From Actinomycetota bacterium (lineage in GTDB: Bacteria; Actinomycetota; Acidimicrobiia; Acidimicrobiales; Ilumatobacteraceae), in assembly GCA_026393655.1 (NCBI GenBank), contig JAPKZT010000336.1:1-10381 (forward strand): a stretch of DNA of 10,381 nucleotides, written 5' to 3'. The stretch's first letter is position 1, and every line of letters begins with the position of its first letter. The translations under genes were made by a program, and so were the position numbers. The notes below the pieces were generated by a model. That model was given only the letters and a program-made list of their open reading frames with translations, was not told the origin of the DNA and searched no databases. Of this stretch, positions 1 to 5,510 are shown in pieces.

Positions 1-1
1 C

Positions 2-1252
2 CGCAAAGTAATGCCCCTGGGCGTACCGTCCAATTTTCAGTCGTATGACCCATACCCAATAGTCATTGCGTCGGCTGGCAGTTCATGGATGAAAGACGTT
101 GACGGCAACCGCTATACCGACTTCGATATGGGCTTTGGCGCGCTTTTTGCAGGCCATGTGAACCCTGCTGTGCGCCGTGCGATTGATGCACAGCTCGATC
201 TCGGCACGCTTTTTGTATCGCCATGTGAAGACAACTCCGAGGTCGCCGAAATGCTCGCCGAGCGTTACGGCTTGCCACTTTGGCGTTTCACCAACTCTGG
301 CACCGAGGCCACGATGGACGCAATCCGCGTGGCTAGAGCATCAACTGGTCGCGACAAGATCGTCAAAGTTGAAGGTGGCTATCACGGGCATCACGACGAA
401 GTGATGATTTCGATGAAGCCGCCGCTTTCAGTGGCTGGCCCTGCGCGCAAGCCATTTTCGGTGCCGTCAAGTGCTGGCATCACCGCCGACACAATTAAGA
501 CGACAATCGTTGTGCCATACAACGACCCTGAGGCGCTCGAAGATGTTCTGCGCGCGGGCGACGTTGCGTGTTTCATAGTTGAGCCAGTTATGCAAAATAT
601 TGGGATTTGTAAACCGTTGCCTGGTTACTTGCAAGCGGTACGCGAAATTACTCAGCGCTACGGCACACTGTTAATTTTTGACGAAGTAAAAACTGGCATC
701 ACTTCTGGTTGGGGTGGCGCGACTGGAGTACTTGGCGTAACACCAGACCTTGTCGCGCTCGCCAAATCAATTGGCGGCGGTTTGCCACTCGGCGCTTTTG
801 GCGGCAAGCGCGAATACATGGACACGATCACCGATGGCAGAGTTGTGCACCTCGGCACATACAACGGCAACCCGTTGTGCATGGCCGCGGCCAAAGCAGT
901 TTTGCGTGAAGTTTGTACGCGCGAGGCAACACAATCCGCGATTGATTTAAATACAAAAATCGTAGATGCGTGTGCTGATGTCATTGATCGTGCTGGAGTC
1001 GACGCAAATGTTGTGCAATTTGGTGCCAAGGGTTGCGTCACTTGGTCGCGCGAACCGATTCAAAATTATCGCGACTACAAAGCAACAGATTTTGATCTTG
1101 CATACGCTCAATGGATTCACGGCATCAACCGCGGCATACTTTTGCCGCCAGGTCTCGACGAGCAGTGGTTGATTTCAATAATGCACGGCGAAGCCGAAAC
1201 ACTCAACTATGCAAATGTGTTTCAAGAATTTGTAGATGAACTTCTAGTCTGA
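2..1252 (+). CDS. Class-III (PLP-dependent) aminotransferase, glutamate-1-semialdehyde aminomutase-like, 5' end outside window
   Basis: This is a cytosolic fold-type I PLP enzyme of the class-III aminotransferase family. The reading frame is open to the left window edge (codons CGC AAA GTA precede the first ATG at 11). Relatives have further N-terminal residues before the PxGVxS-like segment, so the true start probably lies upstream. Numbering from the ATG at 11, the sequence shows DVDGNRYTDFD (29-39), the PLP-phosphate region NSGTEATMDAIR (95-106), GGYHGHHDE (122-130), the cofactor aspartate in FDEVKTG (D224), and the Schiff-base lysine in ALAKSIGGGLPLGAFGG (K252). These place it nearest to GSA aminomutase (HemL). 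However, the segment after FDEV (KTGITSGWGGATG) and the C-terminal LPPGLDEQW region differ from what I know of true HemL (FDEVMTGFR, APSQFE). The substrate is therefore unassigned and no hemL symbol is given. It lies 26 bp upstream of the DUF983-like gene. The family is certain; the reaction is not. Confidence 0.85.
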   Translation, partial: RKVMPLGVPSNFQSYDPYPIVIASAGSSWMKDVDGNRYTDFDMGFGALFAGHVNPAVRRAIDAQLDLGTLFVSPCEDNSEVAEMLAERYGLPLWRFTNSGTEATMDAIRVARASTGRDKIVKVEGGYHGHHDEVMISMKPPLSVAGPARKPFSVPSSAGITADTIKTTIVVPYNDPEALEDVLRAGDVACFIVEPVMQNIGICKPLPGYLQAVREITQRYGTLLIFDEVKTGITSGWGGATGVLGVTPDLVALAKSIGGGLPLGAFGGKREYMDTITDGRVVHLGTYNGNPLCMAAAKAVLREVCTREATQSAIDLNTKIVDACADVIDRAGVDANVVQFGAKGCVTWSREPIQNYRDYKATDFDLAYAQWIHGINRGILLPPGLDEQWLISIMHGEAETLNYANVFQEFVDELLV

Positions 1253-1266
1253 GATAAATCAAACTA

Positions 1267-1272
1267 TAAAAT
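1267..1272 (+). promoter_or_regulatory. Candidate -10 element for a leaderless DUF983 transcript
   Basis: The 26-bp gap before the DUF983-like gene is AT-rich and contains TAAAAT, fitting the actinobacterial TANNNT -10 pattern. Its last base is 6 nt before the ATG at 1279, so a start site 7 nt downstream of the box would fall on the A of the ATG. No Shine-Dalgarno sequence is visible, which fits a leaderless mRNA. No convincing -35 element is seen. This is inference from spacing only. Confidence 0.3.
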
Positions 1273-1278
1273 TTTACG

Positions 1279-1497
1279 ATGGCACAAAAGTCTCCATCGG
1301 TTTTACGAATGTTGTGTCGTGGATTAATAAGACGTTGCGCACACTGTGGCGAACCAGGTGCCTTTTTTATTTCATGGTTTAAAACCCAAGATCGTTGTCG
1401 TGGTTGCAAACTTTTGTGGCAACGCAACACGCAAGGTTTTGTACTCGGTGCTCTAGCGATTAATTTTGTCTTGACTGGGCGATTAATTTTGTCTTGA
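1279..1497 (+). CDS. N-terminal half of the broken DUF983-like gene (zinc ribbon)
   Basis: This 72-codon frame starts at ATG 1279. It contains both CxxC pairs and the beginning of the first membrane segment, then runs out of its native frame after residue 67 (LTG). The last five residues (RLILS) come from the second repeat copy read in the wrong frame, ending at TGA 1495-1497. As it stands it would give a short zinc-ribbon peptide with one incomplete transmembrane helix. It is probably not functional alone, unless the C-terminal half is made separately. Confidence 0.6.
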   Translation: MAQKSPSVLRMLCRGLIRRCAHCGEPGAFFISWFKTQDRCRGCKLLWQRNTQGFVLGALAINFVLTGRLILS

Positions 1498-1501
1498 CTG
1501 G
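1456..1501 (+). repeat. Perfect tandem duplication, 2 x 23 bp
   Basis: Unit 1 is 1456-1478 and unit 2 is 1479-1501. They are identical and abut with no spacer; each begins GCGATTAATTTTG and ends TTGACTGG. The unit starts exactly on a codon boundary (A60 of the DUF983-like protein). Because 23 is not a multiple of three, the duplication shifts the frame. The exact family-like reading when one copy is removed identifies it as a recent duplication rather than an ancestral feature. Confidence 0.95.
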
Positions 1502-1706
1502 TGGTGCGCTGATCGCGACGCTTGTGATCGGTGTCGTGACTAGCTATCCAGATTTGGCGATTTTTAAATTGTTAGTTTCGACTATTGGCGTAACTTTATT
1601 TGTCGGCGTTCTTGGCTATCCAATTTCGTATACGTCATGGCTAGCCGTAGACCTGATCATGCGTCCTGTTGAATCTGGCGAGATAGCGAACAGCCCCATC
1701 GAATGA
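1494..1706 (+). CDS. C-terminal half of the broken DUF983-like gene (membrane segments)
   Basis: This 70-codon frame can begin at TTG 1494, inside the second repeat copy. It encodes two hydrophobic segments (roughly residues 4-16 and 22-45) and the ending ESGEIANSPIE. The TTG overlaps the TGA of the upstream half in the string TTGA, the same 4-nt stop/start geometry as the GTGA and ATGA junctions further downstream. Reinitiation there is conceivable but not shown. No Shine-Dalgarno sequence is evident. Most likely it is simply the orphaned 3' part of one gene. Confidence 0.45.
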   Translation: MTGGALIATLVIGVVTSYPDLAIFKLLVSTIGVTLFVGVLGYPISYTSWLAVDLIMRPVESGEIANSPIE

Positions 1707-1714
1707 GCTGACCG

Positions 1715-1744
1715 CCTAAAGCCTTATGTTATAAAGGCTTTAGG
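1715..1744 (+). terminator. Terminator-like hairpin between DUF983 and recA
   Basis: A perfect 11-bp inverted repeat is present: CCTAAAGCCTT (1715-1725) and AAGGCTTTAGG (1734-1744), with an 8-nt loop. It begins 8 nt after the DUF983 stop codon. No T-run follows, so it is not a canonical intrinsic terminator. Position and stem quality suggest a U-less terminator or mRNA 3'-end stabiliser that separates this gene from the recA promoter, which begins 4 bp later. Confidence 0.55.
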
Positions 1745-1748
1745 ATGC

Positions 1749-1777
1749 TTGACCGAACATCTGTTCGTGTGTAAGGT
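1749..1777 (+). promoter_or_regulatory. recA promoter (-35 TTGACC, 17-bp spacer, -10 TAAGGT)
   Basis: TTGACC at 1749-1754 and TAAGGT at 1772-1777 are separated by 17 bp. This is a good housekeeping-sigma promoter with an actinobacterial TANNNT-type -10. The predicted start near 1784 leaves a leader of about 86 nt before the recA ATG. The SOS box occupies the last -35 base and most of the spacer, so bound LexA would block RNA polymerase. A second TAAGGT at 1798-1803, with TTGCGT 15 bp upstream, could be a weaker second promoter, but its spacing is poor. Confidence 0.7.
1754..1767 (+). promoter_or_regulatory. SOS box (LexA operator) of recA
   Basis: The sequence CGAAC-ATCT-GTTCG has perfect 5-bp palindromic arms separated by 4 bp. 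It matches the LexA/DinR operator form known from Bacillus and actinobacteria (CGAAC-N4-GTTCG), not the E. coli CTGT-N8-ACAG form. Its placement inside the promoter spacer upstream of recA is what a repressor site should look like. The inference is strong, although the lexA gene is not in this window. Confidence 0.88.
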
Positions 1778-1869
1778 TGCGTACAACACCCCATACCTAA
1801 GGTGCTCAATTCTAAACCAAATAACAGTTTCCCCGATAATTACAAACAACAAACGAAAGGCAAGACAAT

Positions 1870-3048
1870 ATGAGTAATGAAAAAGACAAAGCCCTCGAAG
1901 TAGCCCTTGGGGCAATCGACAAGCAGTTCGGCAAAGGGTCGATCATGCGCATGGGCGATAAGCAAGGCCTCGAGATTGAATTCATCCCAACTGGTGCTTT
2001 GCCGCTTGACATCGCACTTGGCATCGGTGGCGTTCCACGCGGACGCATCGTCGAAATCTTCGGTCCAGAGTCGTCAGGTAAATCAACCTTGGCAATGCAT
2101 ATCGTGGCTGAAGCCCAACGCAATGGTGGTATCTGCGCCTATGTTGACGCAGAACACGCAATGGATCCTCTTTATGCAAAGGCCATTGGCGTTGACACCG
2201 ACAATCTGTTGATCTCTCAACCAGACACCGGTGAGCAAGCGCTTGAAATCGTTGACATGTTGGTGCGCTCTGGTGCACTCGATGTGATCGTCATCGACTC
2301 GGTTGCTGCGCTTACTCCACGAGCCGAAATTGAAGGCGAGATGGGTGACAGTCACATGGGTCTGCAAGCTCGCCTTATGAGTCAAGCAATGCGCAAACTC
2401 ACAGCCAACTTGCACAAGTCGAACACAGTTGCCGTATTCATCAACCAGTTGCGTGAAAAAATTGGTGTGATGTTTGGTTCACCAGAAACAACTCCCGGTG
2501 GTCGTGCACTTAAGTTCTATTCGTCAGTTCGACTAGACATTCGTCGTATTGAAACAATCAAAGACGGCGTTGAAGTCGTTGGTTCACGCACTCGTGTAAA
2601 AGTAGTGAAGAATAAAGTTTCGCCACCATTCCGTCAGGCAGAGTTTGACATTATGTACGGAAAGGGCATCAGTCGCGAAGGCGCAGTTCTTGACATGGCA
2701 GTCGAAATGGGAATCGCCAAAAAATCTGGCGCGTGGTTCACATATGACGGTGAGCAACTCGGTCAGGGTCGCGAGAACGCCAAGCAGTTTCTCTCTGAGA
2801 ACACCGAAGTAATGGTGCAGATGGCAGATCGGGTTCGCCGACAATCAATGCCGGTCGTTGAGCCTGAGATTGCAAAAATCAATTCGGTTGACAAATCGAT
2901 CGACAAGACCGAGAAGGTCGACGCGGTCTCAAAGATAGAAAAGACTGAAGTGCTCGCCACTGCCAAACCAGCTGCAGCAAAACCAGCCGCCGAGAAAGCA
3001 ACCAAGAAGGCTTTCACGGCTAAAGACGATCAACCAATTCAGTTATAA
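1870..3048 (+). CDS. recA: RecA recombinase
   Basis: RecA polymerises on single-stranded DNA with ATP, catalyses homologous strand exchange, and triggers LexA self-cleavage in the SOS response. The 392-residue protein has every core element: Walker A GPESSGKST (65-73), the catalytic glutamate in VDAEHAMD (E95), Walker B VIVIDS (139-144), the L1 region EGEMGDSHMGLQARLMSQAMRKL (155-177, read in two parts), and the L2 region beginning INQLREKIGVMFGSPET (191-207). There is no intein. The ATG at 1870 is supported by GAAAGG at 1855-1860, the clearest ribosome binding site in the window. After the core (about residue 325) comes a long tail rich in Lys, Ala and Glu (361-381 is Ala/Lys/Pro low complexity) ending DDQPIQL. 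The tail is more basic than the acidic tail of E. coli RecA. The gene appears monocistronic: SOS promoter before it, hairpin terminator after it, and no recX downstream. Confidence 0.98.
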   Translation: MSNEKDKALEVALGAIDKQFGKGSIMRMGDKQGLEIEFIPTGALPLDIALGIGGVPRGRIVEIFGPESSGKSTLAMHIVAEAQRNGGICAYVDAEHAMDPLYAKAIGVDTDNLLISQPDTGEQALEIVDMLVRSGALDVIVIDSVAALTPRAEIEGEMGDSHMGLQARLMSQAMRKLTANLHKSNTVAVFINQLREKIGVMFGSPETTPGGRALKFYSSVRLDIRRIETIKDGVEVVGSRTRVKVVKNKVSPPFRQAEFDIMYGKGISREGAVLDMAVEMGIAKKSGAWFTYDGEQLGQGRENAKQFLSENTEVMVQMADRVRRQSMPVVEPEIAKINSVDKSIDKTEKVDAVSKIEKTEVLATAKPAAAKPAAEKATKKAFTAKDDQPIQL

Positions 3049-3084
3049 CAAATCGCTAACTAATACTGCCAATTAGATAACGCG

Positions 3085-3120
3085 GCCGGTGGGTATTTGA
3101 GTCCCACCGGCTTTGGCATT
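3085..3120 (+). terminator. Intrinsic terminator of recA
   Basis: A perfect GC-rich 9-bp stem is formed by GCCGGTGGG (3085-3093) and CCCACCGGC (3103-3111) with a 9-nt loop. It is followed directly by TTT and then a T-containing stretch (GGCATTTT). It starts 36 nt after the recA stop. Stem strength and position make it the likely end of the recA transcript and insulate recA from the miaB operon. Confidence 0.85.
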
Positions 3121-3127
3121 TTAGATA

Positions 3128-3154
3128 TTGGCACTGATATCTAGGCGATAAAAT
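3128..3154 (+). promoter_or_regulatory. Candidate promoter of the miaB operon, near-leaderless
   Basis: TTGGCA (3128-3133) and TAAAAT (3149-3154) are separated by 15 bp, which is short. The -10 ends 9 nt before the miaB GTG, so transcription would begin at or within about 3 nt of the start codon. A 7-bp inverted repeat, TAGATAT (3122-3128) and ATATCTA (3137-3143) with an 8-bp spacer, overlaps the -35 and could be an operator or chance. The strong terminator just upstream implies that some promoter must lie here; the exact boxes are uncertain. Confidence 0.4.
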
Positions 3155-3163
3155 AGAAGAGTC

Positions 3164-4585
3164 GTGACCCGCAACTATTTCGTTCGCACCTTTGGGTGCC
3201 AAATGAACGAGCATGACTCAGAGCGCATCTCTGGGCTTCTTGAATCTGACGGAATGACAAATGTCGACAGTGTTGCGACAGCAGATGTCGTGGTGATTAA
3301 TACATGCTGTATTCGTGAAAATGCCGATGACAAGTTTTATGGCACTTTGAGCCAGCTAAAAAACTGGAAGACAGAGCAAGACGGCAGACAAATACTTGTC
3401 GCAGGCTGTTTGGCTCAAAAAGACCGTGATGCAATTCGAAAGCGCGCACCGTATGTCGATGTTGTGATTGGTACGCACAATGTGCATCGTGCAGCCGAGT
3501 TGCTCGAACAAACCCGAGATGGGCGACCAGTCACCGAAATTCTTGAGGAGGCGATACTTGATGATCACACGATGTTTCCGAGTGCCTTGCCGATGCGTCG
3601 AGAGATCTCTTATAACGCTTGGGTGACTATTCAGATCGGCTGTGACAACACCTGTGCTTATTGCATCGTGCCTGCGGTGCGAGGCAAGGAGATCTCGCGT
3701 CCGGCATCTGAAATTCTTGCTGAGGTCGAATCTCTGGCGCGTAGTGGTGTCACGCAGATCTCTTTAATCGGCCAAAATGTCAACAGCTACGGGCGTGACC
3801 TTTCGATGTCGGCACGTGCAGCCGGCGATACGAGTGTTAAGCCGAGACCGCAATTTGCCGAACTGTTGCGCAAGGTTGGTCAAGTCGCTGGTATTCGCAG
3901 AGTTAGGTTCGTTAGTCCCCATCCAAAAGATATGCGCGAGGATACTTTTTTGGCAATGGCTGAGACACCAAATGTTGTTGAGCATCTGCATTACCCGATG
4001 CAATCTGGCTCAGACAATGTGCTTGCGTTAATGCATCGTGGCTACACCGCTGAGCGGTACATGAAACAATTAATGCAAGCCAGAGCGATGATTGACGACC
4101 TTGCGGTTACAACCGATGTAATAGTCGGGTTTCCTGGTGAGACAGAACAAGATTTCGTGCAGACGGTAGAAGTTTGCGCCGAAGCTTGTTTTGATTCAGC
4201 GTTTTCTTTTATCTTTTCACCACGGCCAGGCACTCAAGCTGCGCAGATGGCCGACAAGTTCATTGACCCGCAGTTGGCAGTCGAGCGTTACGAGCGACTC
4301 AAAATAGTTCTTGATCATTCTGCAGTAATAAAGCATCGTGAGCGAATAGGTCGAATTGAAGATGTTGTAGTCGAAGGAATGAGTAAAAAGAATCCACACT
4401 TAACAACTGGTCGCACTCGGCAAAACAAAATCTTGCATTTCAGTTCGCCAGAGAGTTTGCGCGTCGGTACATATGCCAAGGTTGAAGTAACTGATGCAGC
4501 GCGGTTTCATTTGTCTGGCCATCTAATTGAGGTCGGCGATGCACCAACACATAAAGTGCGAATCGCTGTTTCAAGTGGTAATTAA
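3164..4585 (+). CDS. miaB: tRNA-2-methylthio-N6-dimethylallyladenosine synthase (radical SAM methylthiotransferase MiaB)
   Basis: MiaB converts i6A37 to ms2i6A37 in tRNAs using two [4Fe-4S] clusters and S-adenosylmethionine. The 473-residue protein shows the full architecture. The N-terminal MTTase domain has three cluster cysteines (C12 in FGCQMNEHDSE, C48 in NTCCIREN, C82 in AGCLAQKD). The radical SAM domain has CxxxCxxC at C160/C164/C167 (IGCDNTCAYCIVPAVRG), and a C-terminal TRAM domain spans about 390-460. The sequence NTCCIREN, FGCQMN and PMQSGSDNVL (278-287) favour MiaB over MtaB or RimO. The start is GTG 3164, chosen because the family N-terminus (RxYxxRTFGCQMN) begins there; no good Shine-Dalgarno is present. 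It is the first gene of the run, 27 bp before miaA, whose product makes its substrate. Confidence 0.96.
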   Translation: MTRNYFVRTFGCQMNEHDSERISGLLESDGMTNVDSVATADVVVINTCCIRENADDKFYGTLSQLKNWKTEQDGRQILVAGCLAQKDRDAIRKRAPYVDVVIGTHNVHRAAELLEQTRDGRPVTEILEEAILDDHTMFPSALPMRREISYNAWVTIQIGCDNTCAYCIVPAVRGKEISRPASEILAEVESLARSGVTQISLIGQNVNSYGRDLSMSARAAGDTSVKPRPQFAELLRKVGQVAGIRRVRFVSPHPKDMREDTFLAMAETPNVVEHLHYPMQSGSDNVLALMHRGYTAERYMKQLMQARAMIDDLAVTTDVIVGFPGETEQDFVQTVEVCAEACFDSAFSFIFSPRPGTQAAQMADKFIDPQLAVERYERLKIVLDHSAVIKHRERIGRIEDVVVEGMSKKNPHLTTGRTRQNKILHFSSPESLRVGTYAKVEVTDAARFHLSGHLIEVGDAPTHKVRIAVSSGN

Positions 4586-4612
4586 GTTTCGTCGAGTCGT
4601 AACAGTTTTCAA

Positions 4613-5449
4613 ATGAGCAGCAAACCAGTAGTCATTGTTGGTCCGACAGCAAGCGGTAAATCTTCGGTAGCGATGGCAGTTGCGCAGGCTGAGACATCTA
4701 CCAACTCACCGATACACATCGTGGCAGTTGATGCGATGCAGGTTTATCGGGACATGAATATTGGTACCGCAAAGCCAACTATCGCAGACCAAACACTTGT
4801 GCCGCACCATTGCATTGACTTGGTTGACAGTCACGAACGGTTTACAGTTGCAGAATTTAAAAAGAGTGCGACGATCGCGGTTGAATCAATATCAAAACTC
4901 AATGGCCGAGCGCTATTTGTTGCCGGCACTGGTTTATATCTGACAGCAGTGATTGATGATTTAGTTTTACCTGGCGAGTTTCCAGAGACTCGAATTGCGC
5001 TTGAACAAGAATCAAACACGGCAACTTTGTTTGCGCGACTCAATGATTTAGATCCTGATGCTGCACAAAAAATTGAACGATCGAATCGTCGTCGAATTGT
5101 TCGTGCGCTCGAAGTTTGTATCGGTAGCGGAAAACCTTTTAGTAGTTTTGGCCCTGGTACGAGTGCATACCCTGACAATGGTGTAATCCAAATTGGCCTA
5201 CGTTGGAGTCGCGATAAACTTGCCCAACGCGTAGAAGACCGTGTGCATGCGATGATGAATGAAGGCTTGCTCGCTGAAGTCACTGCACTGCGAAACTCAA
5301 AACAGGGGTTATCTCGAACTGCGGCGCAAGCTCTCGGCTACAGAGAATTGCTTGTACACCTTGATGGCAAGATGAGCGAGACAATTTGCTGTTCGCCAAG
5401 AACGATGGTTCCGTCGAGACCCGCGTATCAAGTGGGTTTCAATCAGTGA
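4613..5449 (+). CDS. miaA: tRNA dimethylallyltransferase MiaA, C-terminus frameshifted
   Basis: MiaA transfers a dimethylallyl group to N6 of A37 in tRNAs reading UNN codons, producing the substrate of MiaB. Visible motifs are the P-loop GPTASGKSS (10-18), the catalytic region DAMQVYRDMNIGTAKP (40-55), VPHHCIDL (63-70), RFTVAEF (76-82), VAGTGLYL (103-110), RRRIVRALEV (159-168), and TAAQALGYREL (236-246). Up to about residue 255 (HLDGKMS) it is a normal MiaA. The last 20 or so residues (CCSPRTM... to Q278) do not resemble the family. The conserved C-terminal RQxxWFRRDPRI segment is present just downstream in another frame (5379-5498). The gene therefore seems to have lost a short internal segment and its frame. 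A restored protein would be about 306 residues. Whether the 278-residue product is active is unknown. ATG 4613 has no evident Shine-Dalgarno sequence. Confidence 0.9.
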   Translation: MSSKPVVIVGPTASGKSSVAMAVAQAETSTNSPIHIVAVDAMQVYRDMNIGTAKPTIADQTLVPHHCIDLVDSHERFTVAEFKKSATIAVESISKLNGRALFVAGTGLYLTAVIDDLVLPGEFPETRIALEQESNTATLFARLNDLDPDAAQKIERSNRRRIVRALEVCIGSGKPFSSFGPGTSAYPDNGVIQIGLRWSRDKLAQRVEDRVHAMMNEGLLAEVTALRNSKQGLSRTAAQALGYRELLVHLDGKMSETICCSPRTMVPSRPAYQVGFNQ

Positions 5450-5498
5450 AGACCCAGTTGCTGAAATTGTGCCTTTAGTCGCCAAACATTTACGCTAA
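5379..5498 (+). pseudogene. miaA: Out-of-frame 3' remnant of miaA
   Basis: Reading from 5379 gives RQFAVRQERWFRRDPRIKW followed by a further 20 residues ending VAKHLR and TAA at 5496-5498. This is the expected C-terminal helix and end of MiaA, one frame away from the upstream part. In this frame a TGA at 5373-5375 blocks any continuous upstream reading, and there is no start codon, so it is not an independent gene. It overlaps the end of the 4613-5449 frame and stops 12 nt before dapF, normal intergenic spacing for the operon. Confidence 0.82.
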
Positions 5499-5510
5499 AC
5501 ATTAATCATC

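Larger units (their letters stand above)
1279..1706 (+). pseudogene. DUF983-family zinc-ribbon membrane protein, frameshifted by a 23-bp tandem duplication
   Basis: The two adjacent reading frames are the halves of one DUF983-type protein. The N-terminal half has two CxxC pairs (C20/C23 in RRCAHCGEPG, C40/C43 in DRCRGCK), an expected zinc ribbon, followed by the first hydrophobic segment (from about residue 52). The C-terminal half carries further hydrophobic helices and the family-like ending YPISYTSWLAVDLIMRP. A perfect 23-bp direct duplication (1456-1478 and 1479-1501) sits exactly at the break. Removing one copy restores a continuous 134-residue frame through ALAINFVLTGGALIATL. DUF983 function is not established; it is a small membrane protein often found in actinobacteria and proteobacteria. 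The lesion may be real, may be reversible by slippage, or may be an assembly error. The hairpin at 1715-1744 follows the stop. Confidence 0.85.

Noticed and set aside
658..1041. A 127-codon open frame on the minus strand inside the aminotransferase
   Set aside because: It lies opposite the PLP-binding core of a clear enzyme and has no recognisable motif or start context.
1471..1501. TTGACT in each 23-bp repeat unit as a -35 promoter box
   Set aside because: No matching -10 box lies at 16-18 bp downstream of either copy, and the sequence is explained as DUF983 coding DNA.
1456..1501. Programmed ribosomal frameshift in the DUF983-like gene
   Set aside because: There is no slippery heptamer. 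The frame change is fully explained by the exact 23-bp duplication.
1777..1803. Second recA promoter (TTGCGT, then TAAGGT)
   Set aside because: The spacer is only 15 bp and the -35 is weak. It is mentioned under the main promoter but is not strong enough for its own feature.
1870..3048. Intein in recA, as found in some mycobacteria
   Set aside because: The RecA core is continuous through Walker A, Walker B, L1 and L2, with normal length apart from the C-terminal tail.
3059..3080. Small AT-rich inverted repeat (CTAAT/ATTAG) after recA
   Set aside because: The 5-bp arms are too short to separate from chance. The GC-rich hairpin that follows accounts for termination.
4831..5283. A 150-codon open frame on the minus strand inside miaA
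   Set aside because: It lies wholly opposite well-supported miaA coding sequence, and its Ser/Arg-rich translation has no recognisable domain. It is a shadow of the coding strand.
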